A stretch of DNA of 18,109 nucleotides from Bacillota bacterium. Lineage in GTDB: Bacteria > Bacillota_I > Bacilli_A > RF39 > UBA660. The translations under genes and the position numbers were made by a program. Shown piece by piece: positions 1 through 9,252 of the stretch; positions within the stretch are counted from its first letter, which is position 1; every line of letters starts with the position of its first letter. The notes under the pieces are model-generated. The model did no database searches, had not been told where the DNA came from, and saw only the letters and a list, made by a program, of their open reading frames with translations. Location of the stretch: contig JAEWBI010000013.1 in assembly GCA_023391185.1 (NCBI GenBank), forward strand, positions 1 through 18,109, given 5' to 3'.

Positions 1-881
1 TTATATTTCGTTTTAACGATTGTCACATCATCTGATAACTCATTTTCACTACCAATATATATATTAATACCACCATCTTCTTCTTTAATGCTACTTACTA
101 TTTTTTTATCTTCAAATTTATTTACTATATCTCTAATTTTGTCAGTATCATTAAATTCTGGTTGCATTAAAATATTATTTCTTCCTTTAACTTCAAATGG
201 TTGATTAGTAAAATCACTAAACGCATTGTAAAATGCATTATATAAAGCTTCTGATTGTTTAATATATTTACCAATTACTGGTTTTACTTCATATTCAAGT
301 TTTGAACTAACCTCATCAATTGGTGTACCAACGATTAATTTGTTAATTATATCAACTGTTTTTCTGACATCTTCTGCTGCTACCTTTTCAGTAAGTAAAA
401 CATTCTTGTGTTCTACATGTCCCTTGTCAGTAATGATAATTGCCACCATACTACTTTCATTAACCGGAACAACCTCTACTCTACTTACTAAATTATCACT
501 AGATGATGACCCCAAAACTATAGCAGTTAAACTAGTCATTTCTGATACTATTTCAACACTCTTAGTTATATAATCATCAAGCATTAAAGACTGATTATGA
601 AATAATGTTTGAAGTTTAAGCATATCATCCCCAGTTAATTCTTTTGGTTTCATTATATTATCAACATAATATCTATAACCTTTTTCACTAGGAACTCTAC
701 CAGATGAAATATGTGTTTTTTCTATAAGATTATTTTCTTCTAGAAATGCCATCTCATTACGAACTGTTGCACTTGAACAATTCATAATATCTGAAAGTGC
801 ATTAGAGCTTACAGGTCTTGCTGTCTTGATGTAATCTTCAACAATTAATTTTAATAATTCTGATTGTCTTTCATTCAGCAT
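1..881 (-). CDS. hrcA: HrcA heat-inducible transcription repressor (3' end beyond window)
   Basis: HrcA represses class I heat-shock genes by binding CIRCE operators; in this family GroEL assists its folding. The frame starts with ATG at 881 (MLNERQSELL) and stays open to the left edge, giving 293 visible residues against about 340-350 in the family, so roughly the last 50 codons lie outside. The N-terminal winged helix is recognisable (PVSSNALSDIMNCSSATVRN, then SSGRVPSEKGYRYYVD), and the visible C-terminal part contains IYIGSENE, typical of HrcA. The apparent TTA (stop TAA) at 1-3 is out of this frame. A GAGGTGAT ribosome binding site lies just before the start. The gene has its own promoter flanked by two CIRCE-like sites, which indicates autoregulation. 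dnaK/grpE often follow hrcA but cannot be seen here. Confidence 0.95.
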   Translation of the reverse strand, partial: MLNERQSELLKLIVEDYIKTARPVSSNALSDIMNCSSATVRNEMAFLEENNLIEKTHISSGRVPSEKGYRYYVDNIMKPKELTGDDMLKLQTLFHNQSLMLDDYITKSVEIVSEMTSLTAIVLGSSSSDNLVSRVEVVPVNESSMVAIIITDKGHVEHKNVLLTEKVAAEDVRKTVDIINKLIVGTPIDEVSSKLEYEVKPVIGKYIKQSEALYNAFYNAFSDFTNQPFEVKGRNNILMQPEFNDTDKIRDIVNKFEDKKIVSSIKEEDGGINIYIGSENELSDDVTIVKTKY

Positions 882-905
882 ATCATCACCTCTTCATTAT
901 ATGCA

Positions 906-932
906 TTAGCACTCTTTTTTATTGATTGCTAT
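906..932 (-). promoter_or_regulatory. CIRCE operator, start-site proximal, upstream of hrcA
   Basis: Read on the minus strand: ATAGCAATC, nine bases, GAGTGCTAA. The right half matches the CIRCE consensus (TTAGCACTC-N9-GAGTGCTAA) exactly and the left half has two mismatches. It lies directly downstream of the -10 box and covers the expected transcription start near 929, a position where HrcA would block initiation. Confidence 0.88.
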
Positions 933-935
933 TTA

Positions 936-964
936 ATTATATCGCCATTTTTTAGCACTGTCAA
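936..964 (-). promoter_or_regulatory. Vegetative (sigma-A type) promoter of hrcA
   Basis: TTGACA (959-964) and TATAAT (936-941) on the minus strand are separated by exactly 17 bases, a perfect consensus match. The -35 box overlaps the distal CIRCE-like site and the start region overlaps the proximal one. The predicted start is near 929, about 48 bases before the hrcA ATG. Confidence 0.88.
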
Positions 965-978
965 TACTTTGCTGCTAA
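952..978 (-). promoter_or_regulatory. Second, degenerate CIRCE-like operator overlapping the hrcA -35 box
   Basis: Minus strand: TTAGCAGCA, nine bases, CAGTGCTAA. The nine-base spacer is exact; the right half has one mismatch and the left half three, all in its last three positions. The left half has the same TTAGCAGC core as the clpB operator at 15813-15839, which argues for real use by the local HrcA. It starts 46 bases from the proximal CIRCE. Confidence 0.75.
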
Positions 979-1011
979 TTTTTAATATTCACATATTTTA
1001 CCATAATATAC

Positions 1012-1039
1012 AAAAAAAAGACTACACTTTGGTAGTCTT
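1012..1039 (-). terminator. Rho-independent terminator after the pilin gene at 1082
   Basis: An 8-bp stem (1032-1039 with 1018-1025), a 6-base loop, then a run of T on the minus strand (1019 down to 1012). It lies about 40 bases past the pilin stop codon and separates that gene from the hrcA promoter. Confidence 0.88.
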
Positions 1040-1081
1040 GATACAGATAATTTTTGGATTATCTTAGCAGTTTATTAAATA

Positions 1082-1540
1082 TTAAGATTTTGTACACTTA
1101 ACAGCGCCATCTGATGATGTTAAAGCGTAAGTGTAGTTAGGTGAAGTACCTGATTGAGTACCATTAGTACAAGTGAAGCTTCCAACTGTAAATTGAATTA
1201 CAGCGTCGCCATCTGTACTATAACCAAAGTAAGCGATTTCGCTTCCTGATGGGATATCTCCCTTAACGTTAAGGGTACTTTTTAATTGTGCTTCTGATAA
1301 AGCAGCTAATCCTGTTAAATCACAAGCAGTAGTTCCATCTGCTTCATAACCATCTCTGATTTCACACATTTGGTAATAAGCTTCTGCACTATCTGTCAAG
1401 TTATTTCCAGTAGTTTCCCAAGAACCTAATCTAGATTGTTGAATAATATTATTAACTGTTGGTATTGCGATTAATGCAATGATACCTAAAATTAAAATAA
1501 CTGCTAATAATTCTATTAATGTAAACCCATTTTTTTTCAT
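1082..1540 (-). CDS. Type IV pilin-like protein (prepilin with GFTLIELL N-terminus)
   Basis: A 152-residue protein with a class III prepilin signal: short basic leader MKKNG, cleavage expected between G5 and F6, then FTLIELLAVILILGIIALIA, the hydrophobic helix that anchors the subunit in the membrane and packs the pilus core. E10 is the conserved Glu5 of mature pilins. The C-terminal part is short and polar, with four cysteines (59, 73, 124, 149) that could form two disulfides. It has its own near-consensus promoter, a full AGGAGG site and its own terminator, and looks richer in G+C than its neighbours, which suggests high expression. It may be a major pilin or a ComGC-like pseudopilin. No assembly ATPase, platform protein or prepilin peptidase is in the window. 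Confidence 0.88.
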   Translation of the reverse strand: MKKNGFTLIELLAVILILGIIALIAIPTVNNIIQQSRLGSWETTGNNLTDSAEAYYQMCEIRDGYEADGTTACDLTGLAALSEAQLKSTLNVKGDIPSGSEIAYFGYSTDGDAVIQFTVGSFTCTNGTQSGTSPNYTYALTSSDGAVKCTKS

Positions 1541-1572
1541 TTCTGTATTCCTCCTTCTATTCTTACATTATT

Positions 1573-1601
1573 AGTATAACAAATTGGAAATATTTAGTCA
1601 A
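1573..1601 (-). promoter_or_regulatory. Strong promoter of the pilin gene
   Basis: On the minus strand TTGACT (1596-1601) and TATACT (1573-1578) are 17 bases apart. The start would fall near 1566, only about 25 bases before the ATG at 1540, with AGGAGG in between. This makes the pilin a separate transcription unit from valS. Confidence 0.82.
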
Positions 1602-1624
1602 TATTTATCTTATCAGTTTGCACT

Positions 1625-1657
1625 AAAAAAGATACATTATTATTTTGTATCTTTTTT
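1625..1657 (-). terminator. Terminator after valS
   Basis: A 12-bp inverted repeat (1625-1636 with 1646-1657), a 9-base AT loop and a T-run within the 3' arm on the minus strand. It begins just past the valS stop codon. The symmetrical A/T flanks could let it work on both strands. Confidence 0.85.
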
Positions 1658-1659
1658 TA

Positions 1660-4195
<2,536 letters not shown>

Positions 4196-4209
<14 letters not shown>

Positions 4210-4927
4210 TTTTATCAATCCTTTCATCTATATACTTATTAACTATTTCATATGTCTCTTTAAATACTTCAGGTTTATCTATTTGTTTATAAAAATATTT
4301 CATATTCTTTTTGATTTCATTTAAACAAATATCATTATATATATCAAATGCAAATGCCATCTGCGTAACAAGACGATCATTCTTACTTACAGTATATTTT
4401 CTATCTATTGTTTCATTCTTTTTAATAGATTTAATAACTTCTTCAGATAATGGACTATTATTACCTTTTACATTTAATTCACCTAACTTACCTAGTAAAT
4501 AAAGAATATCTATTTTATCAGTATCTCTAATTAACTTTGCATGCATTAGCATTCTTTCATTATCAGTTTCAGGTATACTAAACTTATTATGATTTTTAAT
4601 AGCAAATTTTATTATTTCATAGTCTTCTTTATTTTTTGTAAATTTTTCTATTTCATTTTTATCAAATAACTGGGTAATACTATAATCAGCATGATCTATA
4701 GTTTTTGAATCAATATAACTCTTGTAGACTCGTAGTTGTTCAAATCTACCTATATCATGAAGTAGTCCAATTAAAGAAGCGAGTTTAATATCTTCATCAC
4801 TAAAACCTAATAATGTAGCATATTTTTTGGATAAATTCATTACTCTATAGGAATGATTATATTTTAATAGTATATTTTCATCACTCATATCATAATTACT
4901 TACATATTTCTCAAATTCTTCTAACAT
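4196..4927 (-). CDS. HD-domain phosphohydrolase, first gene of the valS T-box operon
   Basis: A 243-residue protein whose N-terminal half is an HD metal-dependent phosphohydrolase: H25 (NHSYRV), the H57-D58 pair in LLHDIGR, H79 (IDHADYS), H113 (KNHNKF) and D135/D137 (RDTDKID), a full set of metal ligands. Such enzymes hydrolyse nucleotides or other phosphate esters; the substrate cannot be read from the sequence. I chose ATG 4927 because AGGAGGT stands four bases upstream (4931-4937); an in-frame ATG at 4990 lies inside the T-box core and would turn regulatory RNA into protein. The gene comes directly after the T-box terminator and its last 14 bases overlap valS, so its output is tied to valyl-tRNA supply. 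No signal peptide or membrane segment is seen; probably cytosolic. Confidence 0.9.
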
Positions 4928-4944
4928 AATACCTCCTACAAAAT

Positions 4945-4973
4945 AAAAAAAACACATCCTATATAAGGACGTG
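4945..4973 (-). terminator. Intrinsic terminator of the valine T-box
   Basis: An 8-bp stem (4966-4973 with 4953-4960, one G-U pair) and a 5-base loop, followed on the minus strand by eight T (4952 down to 4945). It lies between the T-box sequence and the HD gene's binding site, as expected of the off-state structure of a transcriptional T-box. Confidence 0.92.
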
Positions 4974-5174
4974 ATTCTACGTGGTACCACCTTATTTATA
5001 TTATAAAAATATTATAATATATCTCATATATTTAACGCATATCATACGTATTATCCTATTTACTTAGATAATATGCTCGCAAGCTACATTCTATAATAAT
5101 TTATATTAGTTTCCACCAACCACTAACTCTCTTAAATAAATATATTATATACTCCTCTTGTTCATCGCAAGTTG
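4945..5174 (-). promoter_or_regulatory. T-box leader (valine, specifier GUA) controlling HD gene and valS
   Basis: The leader senses uncharged tRNA(Val). In transcript order it shows a stem I base with the GA and AGUA-box region (GATGAACAAGAGGAGTA), the distal stem I signature (AGAGAGTTAGTGG then TTGGTGG), the 3' side of the specifier loop (GAATGTAGC), stem III-like pairing, the T-box core AAGGTGGTACCAC (about 4993-4981) and a terminator. The likely specifier is GTA (5087-5085), preceded by GAAT and followed by a purine; GTA is a valine codon, matching valS. The TGGT of the core can pair with an ACCA end, and tRNA(Val) normally carries discriminator A. The exact fold was not computed. Confidence 0.93.
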
Positions 5175-5180
5175 ACTATA

Positions 5181-5209
5181 ATTATAAGTTAAATTATACT
5201 ATTTGTCAA
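5181..5209 (-). promoter_or_regulatory. Promoter of the T-box/HD/valS operon
   Basis: Minus-strand TTGACA (5204-5209) and TATAAT (5181-5186) with exactly 17 bases between them, a perfect consensus. The start falls near 5174, just before the 5' base of stem I. With so strong a promoter, control must rest mainly on T-box termination. Confidence 0.9.
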
Positions 5210-5268
5210 GTAATTATCTTAATAACAGTATGTGTTATTTTTATATAAATAAAATTAGTATTAATAAA

Positions 5269-5291
5269 AAAAGAGTTTTATAAACTCTTTT
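5269..5291 (-). terminator. Terminator after the slipin gene
   Basis: A 10-bp stem (5282-5291 with 5269-5278) and a 3-base loop, with a T-run on the minus strand. Its 5' arm includes part of the slipin stop codon (5290-5292), a compact arrangement repeated elsewhere in this window. Confidence 0.85.
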
Positions 5292-6045
5292 ATTTTTTGC
5301 CTTTTGAAAGTCCTTCTAATGCATGTAGCACTTCGATTGGAATAGCAAAAACTACTGTATTAGATTGATCAGAACTCAAATCATTTAAGGTTGCTAAAGT
5401 TCTTAAGTGTAATGCTCCTGGAGTATTACCCATCATATTTGCTGCCTTACTTAAGTTTTCTGCTGCCTGAACTTCACCTTCTGCTTTAGTAATAACAGCT
5501 GCTTTTTCTCTTTCTGCTTCAGCAACTTTAGCTATAACTCTCTTCATCTCTTCTGGAAGAGAAACATCTTTAAGTTCAACATTTTCTACTTTTACTCCCC
5601 AAGGATCAGTAGCTAAATCAATTACTTTACAAATTTCAGCTGATATAGTCTCTCTTTCAGATAATAATTGATCTAATGTTACTGAACCAACTATATTTCT
5701 CATTGTTGTTTGAGCAAGTTGACCTACTGCGTAGTAGAAATCCTCTACTTCACATATTGCTTTTCCTGCATCAAAAACTTTGTAATAAATTACTGCATTT
5801 ATTTTAATTGAAACATTATCTTTTGTAATTGCTTCTTGTTCAGGAACATCAACTGCTTTTGTTCTTATATCAACTTTTTTATAAAATTGAACTATTGGAA
5901 GAACAATAACCCATCCAGGATTTAAAACTTTTGAAAACCTACCAAAAGAAAATAATAATCCTCTTTCATATTCGTTAATTTGTTTAATAGAACCAATTAA
6001 CACCAAGCCTAATAAAATTAAAAATATTATAACATAAACTTCCAT
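5290..6045 (-). CDS. Slipin: SPFH/Band 7 (stomatin-like) membrane protein
   Basis: A 251-residue protein with one N-terminal hydrophobic segment (about residues 3-20), then a Band 7/SPFH domain: NEYERGLLFSFGRF, NPGWVIVLPIV, VDIRTKAVDVPEQEAITKDN and VYYKVFDAGKA-like sequence, as in bacterial slipins. A helical stretch rich in E, K and A follows (about 165-205, VAEAEREKAAVITKAEGE), the oligomerising coiled coil. Slipins build ring-like scaffolds in membrane microdomains and often pair with an NfeD-type protein; no such partner is adjacent. Start ATG 6045 has AGGAGGA upstream. The gene has its own promoter and terminator and is therefore monocistronic. Family assignment is firm; the cellular role is not known from context. 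Confidence 0.93.
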   Translation of the reverse strand: MEVYVIIFLILLGLVLIGSIKQINEYERGLLFSFGRFSKVLNPGWVIVLPIVQFYKKVDIRTKAVDVPEQEAITKDNVSIKINAVIYYKVFDAGKAICEVEDFYYAVGQLAQTTMRNIVGSVTLDQLLSERETISAEICKVIDLATDPWGVKVENVELKDVSLPEEMKRVIAKVAEAEREKAAVITKAEGEVQAAENLSKAANMMGNTPGALHLRTLATLNDLSSDQSNTVVFAIPIEVLHALEGLSKGKK

Positions 6046-6064
6046 AAATCATCCTCCTATTAAT

Positions 6065-6073
6065 ATTATAACA
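6065..6073 (-). promoter_or_regulatory. Extended -10 promoter of the slipin gene
   Basis: TGTTATAAT on the minus strand fits the TGnTATAAT extended -10 form; no good -35 is seen at 16-18 bases. A perfect odd palindrome AACACAGTGTT (6070-6080) overlaps the upstream edge of the element and could be an operator, but could also be chance. Confidence 0.65.
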
Positions 6074-6113
6074 CAGTGTTCTCTTACATTCATAATTTTT
6101 ATTATTACGTAAT

Positions 6114-6134
6114 AAAAAAGGATTTAAATCCTTT
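6114..6134 (-). terminator. Terminator after the pilin/LRR/glycine-rich gene
   Basis: A perfect 18-base palindrome (6117-6134) can fold into a 7-bp stem with a TTAA loop, followed by six T on the minus strand. It begins ten bases past the TAG stop at 6144. Confidence 0.8.
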
Positions 6135-6143
6135 AATTTATTA

Positions 6144-8189
6144 CTATCCAATGTAAGTTATTTTTACATAACCATTTCCTGTATTTCCAAGCATAGTACC
6201 TGCTCCGTTATAAGTCGGAACTTCACTATTACCACTAATTGTAAGTGCGCTATTTAAATAGTATGAACTGTTTAGTAACCATTTAGAAGCATCGGATGCG
6301 TTCCCTGTTTGCCAACTGGTAAAAGTACTTGAAGTATAAACCCAACCAGAGCCACCAGCACCAGAGCAGCCATATTCATCAGCTCCTCCACCGTACCAGC
6401 CGCCACCACCAGATCCTTGTCGTTTGATTTCCCAACCACCTAATCCGAATAAACCATTCCCTTTATTATCATAACCTGTTCCACCGAATTTATCAGATCC
6501 ACCATTTGTATATTCTGCATCACCACCAAGTGTTCCGCCACCATAACCGCCAGAACCATTATCAGATCCAGTTCCACCGCCTCCAGCCACAATAACTCTT
6601 GCGTATAAACTGTCTGAATTAATACCTATATCTGATGAACCTCCACCAGAAAATAAAGTTCCACTTCCTCCGCCGCCATTATAACCATTTTGGCCACCTA
6701 CATAAACATAAAGTTTTGTACCACTAGTAAGATAAACAGTTCCTGAACTATATCCACCGTTACCACCATCATTGCTTCCTTGTGCTCCCCAAACCTCTAA
6801 TTTATAATTTCCAGTCGTTTGTACATTGGCAACATAGTAATTGTTTACATAATTAAATGTGTTTACAGAAGTTGATAAAACATAATTAATAGGAGGCATA
6901 TTAGTTCTAACATTACTAGGCCATCCAATAGTTAACCATAAATCATTAAATCTATATTTATTATTTTCTGAGTTTTCTTCTATAGTTACACTAATCCAAT
7001 CGTTATTTAAGAATGCATTATAACCAATACTAGTAACTGAACTTGGGATTGATATGTTCTTTAATTGATTGTAATTAAATGCATACACTCCTATACTTGT
7101 AAGATTACTAGGAAGTATTACATTTTCAATGTGATTACCATAAAAAGTATCAGAAGATATTGTTTCTAATTTATTTAACCCGCTCATATCAAGTGTATTA
7201 GATATATAATTATCCGCAAAAGCACTGATGCCAATATATTGTATATTTGAATTAGCACCAAAATATACGCTTTCTATTGTACCATTGTAAAAGGCACTGT
7301 TACCTATGTTTATCAAATTTGTAGCATAAGAAAAATCAACAGTTTTAATTGGAGTATACGCTAAATACCCCCATATATCTTCTTGTACATTGCACCTTTT
7401 GATTATATCATCTTCTCTAATTAAATAATCTAATTGCTTATTTAAATATTCTCCTTCACCAATATAGCATTCCTTTTGTATATCACTTGGGACATTTGTA
7501 GTCAAAAATATATAATTAGGGATCATATTATATCTTGACTTATATATGTCAGCGTTTTCAAAAATATCCTCATTATAAATTTTATCATATCCTGCTAATA
7601 TATAGTCATAGTCAAGAACAAAAGCAGCATCGCCTATTGCAGTAATTGCTTTCCCCCCTATTTCAGCAGGTATCACTATATCTAAACCACAAGATGGATT
7701 ATCATATCTATATCCAATAATTGTATCTTTATTTTCATTTAGCACAAAGCAAGAACTATTGATTTGTTCCAATTGTTCTAATGAAGTAACACTGCAATCA
7801 CCTGCTTTTCTTGTTACTTTAATCTCAGAACTATATATTTCTTTTGTGGCGCAATAGTCTCCTTGTGTAACAGCTAAGCCTATATTACCTACTGTATCAA
7901 TTAATATATAACCATTCTCAGGAAGTTTACCATTAAAATCAAGTAATTCCATGTTTGCACTATCAGTAACACTAAGTGAAATGGAACTAGACATTTCATC
8001 ATTATCTAACATTTTATTATAATAGTATTGCTTAGATGTTTCTACTAAATTATTAGCTGTTGAAAACAATAAATCTTTTTTCCCTTTAGACAGCATATTA
8101 TTTATGGAAGGAACTGCAATAACAGCAATAATACCAAGCACTATTACAACTGCCAAAAGTTCTATAAGTGTAAACCCTTTTCTTTTCAT
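6144..8189 (-). CDS. Mosaic surface protein: type IV prepilin N-terminus, BspA-like LRR, ALK/LTK-like glycine-rich domain
   Basis: A 681-residue protein in three parts. Residues 1-30 are a prepilin signal (MKRKG, then FTLIELLAVVIVLGIIAVIAV), with cleavage expected after G5. About 165-425 carry BspA/LRR_5-type repeats: AFVLDY, IGNSAFYNG, IGISAFADN, ISSDTFYGNHIENVILP, LTSIGVYAFNYNQLKNISIP, VTSIGYNAFLNN. About 445-681 form a glycine-rich domain starting YKLEVWGAQGSNDGGNGGYSS, with LYVYVGGQ, VIVAGGGG, GGGGWYGGG and a final GNGYVKITYI, resembling the Gly_rich family that includes the ALK/LTK receptor ectodomain. Start ATG 8189 has AAGG about 13 bases upstream; an in-frame GTG at 8201 abuts that site and is unlikely. 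Probably a pilus-associated or membrane-anchored adhesin; this role is inferred. Confidence 0.88.
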   Translation of the reverse strand: MKRKGFTLIELLAVVIVLGIIAVIAVPSINNMLSKGKKDLLFSTANNLVETSKQYYYNKMLDNDEMSSSISLSVTDSANMELLDFNGKLPENGYILIDTVGNIGLAVTQGDYCATKEIYSSEIKVTRKAGDCSVTSLEQLEQINSSCFVLNENKDTIIGYRYDNPSCGLDIVIPAEIGGKAITAIGDAAFVLDYDYILAGYDKIYNEDIFENADIYKSRYNMIPNYIFLTTNVPSDIQKECYIGEGEYLNKQLDYLIREDDIIKRCNVQEDIWGYLAYTPIKTVDFSYATNLINIGNSAFYNGTIESVYFGANSNIQYIGISAFADNYISNTLDMSGLNKLETISSDTFYGNHIENVILPSNLTSIGVYAFNYNQLKNISIPSSVTSIGYNAFLNNDWISVTIEENSENNKYRFNDLWLTIGWPSNVRTNMPPINYVLSTSVNTFNYVNNYYVANVQTTGNYKLEVWGAQGSNDGGNGGYSSGTVYLTSGTKLYVYVGGQNGYNGGGGSGTLFSGGGSSDIGINSDSLYARVIVAGGGGTGSDNGSGGYGGGTLGGDAEYTNGGSDKFGGTGYDNKGNGLFGLGGWEIKRQGSGGGGWYGGGADEYGCSGAGGSGWVYTSSTFTSWQTGNASDASKWLLNSSYYLNSALTISGNSEVPTYNGAGTMLGNTGNGYVKITYIG

Positions 8190-8213
8190 ACTACCACACA
8201 CCTTATTTTATTA

Positions 8214-8222
8214 ATTATAGCA
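8214..8222 (-). promoter_or_regulatory. Extended -10 promoter of the mosaic pilin gene
   Basis: TGCTATAAT on the minus strand is an extended -10 element; the -35 region coincides with the mraY terminator and is poor. The start near 8207 would give a leader of only about 18 bases, just containing AAGG. Confidence 0.62.
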
Positions 8223-8231
8223 CGCATATAT

Positions 8232-8257
8232 AAAAAAAAGAAGACATAATCTTCTTT
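8232..8257 (-). terminator. Terminator after mraY
   Basis: An 8-bp stem (8250-8257 with 8237-8244), a 5-base loop and a T-run on the minus strand (8239 down to 8232). The 5' arm overlaps the mraY stop codon (8256-8258). It ends the metallopeptidase/ylmH/murE/murE/mraY unit. Confidence 0.88.
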
Positions 8258-9248
8258 AAATCCAAACACCAAAGCCTACTGCAGCTGTTGCTAAACATAA
8301 GCCAACTATCCAAAAAGCTTTTACTATATCACTCTCATTATATCCTTTTTTTTCAAAATGATGATGAAGTGGTGCCATTAAAAACATTTTTTTATGAAAT
8401 AACATAATTCCTGTCATTTGAATTATTGCACTTAAAGTTTCTATAACAAAAACCCCAGCAACAACAATAAGTGTTATTTCATGATTTGTAAGTATTGCAA
8501 TTGAAGCAAGTGTAGCACCTAATGAAAGTGAACCTGTATCACCCATAAATACTCTTGCAGGATGCGAATTAAATACTAAGAATCCTAAAAGTGAACCCAT
8601 TAAGACAAAACAGAAAATTGCTATATCTTGGTATCCTGCTGTATAAGTAGAATTCCAAGCAATTAATCCGAATGCCAAAAAGGCAATTGTTGAAAGTCCT
8701 CCAGCAAGTCCATCAAGACCATCTGTTAAATTTACTGCGTTTGAACTTGCAACCAATATAAATAATAGGAATATTCCGTAAAACCATCCCATATTGATAT
8801 TTACTCCCAAAGTATGGACATTTAATGATGGTTCATTACCTGTTTTCATAAATATATAAAAGAATACTAATGCTATTACTAACTGACCAAACAATTTTTG
8901 TATTTCAGTTAATCCTTCATTATTATGTCTTTTTATACTTAAATAGTCATCAACAAATCCAAGTAACGCATAAGCTACAAAGACAAATAAAATTATAAAT
9001 AAATTTTCATTAAAATGAATTTTTCCCATTATAAGTAATATAATTACGGTAAAGATAGTTGGTATTATGAATATAAGACCACCCATTGTAGGTGTACCAT
9101 CTTTCTGTTTATGTTTATTCTCTAGATATATGCTTACTTTTTGTTTTATTTTAATTCTTTTTAATATTGGTATTAAAATAAGACCAAAAATTACTGATGA
9201 AATAAAACCAATCATCATTGCAAGCATTGCTTTGGCTAAAATTAACAC
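8256..9248 (-). CDS. mraY: Phospho-N-acetylmuramoyl-pentapeptide-transferase (MraY)
   Basis: MraY transfers phospho-MurNAc-pentapeptide from UDP to undecaprenyl phosphate, making lipid I at the inner face of the membrane. The 330-residue polytopic protein carries the family motifs in order: KDGTPTMGG (49-57), FVDDYLSI (98-105, the DD pair of the active site), NAVNLTDGLDGLAGG (170-184), FMGDTGSLSLGA (234-245) and PLHHHFE (293-299). About ten hydrophobic segments are visible, as expected. The start is GTG 9248, eight bases after AGGAG; the ATG in that binding site reads into a stop after four codons. Four bases separate it from the stop of the preceding murE, so the two are co-transcribed. Confidence 0.97.
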   Translation of the reverse strand: MLILAKAMLAMMIGFISSVIFGLILIPILKRIKIKQKVSIYLENKHKQKDGTPTMGGLIFIIPTIFTVIILLIMGKIHFNENLFIILFVFVAYALLGFVDDYLSIKRHNNEGLTEIQKLFGQLVIALVFFYIFMKTGNEPSLNVHTLGVNINMGWFYGIFLLFILVASSNAVNLTDGLDGLAGGLSTIAFLAFGLIAWNSTYTAGYQDIAIFCFVLMGSLLGFLVFNSHPARVFMGDTGSLSLGATLASIAILTNHEITLIVVAGVFVIETLSAIIQMTGIMLFHKKMFLMAPLHHHFEKKGYNESDIVKAFWIVGLCLATAAVGFGVWI

Positions 9249-9252
9249 GAAA

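Noticed and set aside
1..3. TTA at the left edge read as the hrcA stop codon
   Set aside because: hrcA codons in this window occupy positions 3-5, 6-8 and so on, so TTA at 1-3 is out of frame; the gene is also about 50 residues short of family length at that point.
864..1067. Plus-strand reading frame of 67 codons across the hrcA upstream region
   Set aside because: It runs over the CIRCE sites, promoter and a terminator, has no ribosome binding site and encodes only a hydrophobic low-complexity product.
4210..4227. valS starting at ATG 4227
   Set aside because: It would translate the AAAGGA binding site that serves the ATG at 4209, and it has no comparable site of its own.
4928..4990. Longer HD protein starting at ATG 4990
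   Set aside because: The extra 21 codons run through the T-box core and terminator hairpin, which are regulatory RNA; AGGAGGT places the start at 4927.
8190..8201. Mosaic pilin starting at GTG 8201
   Set aside because: AAGG abuts the GTG, leaving almost no spacing; ATG 8189 gives the usual short basic prepilin leader MKRKG.
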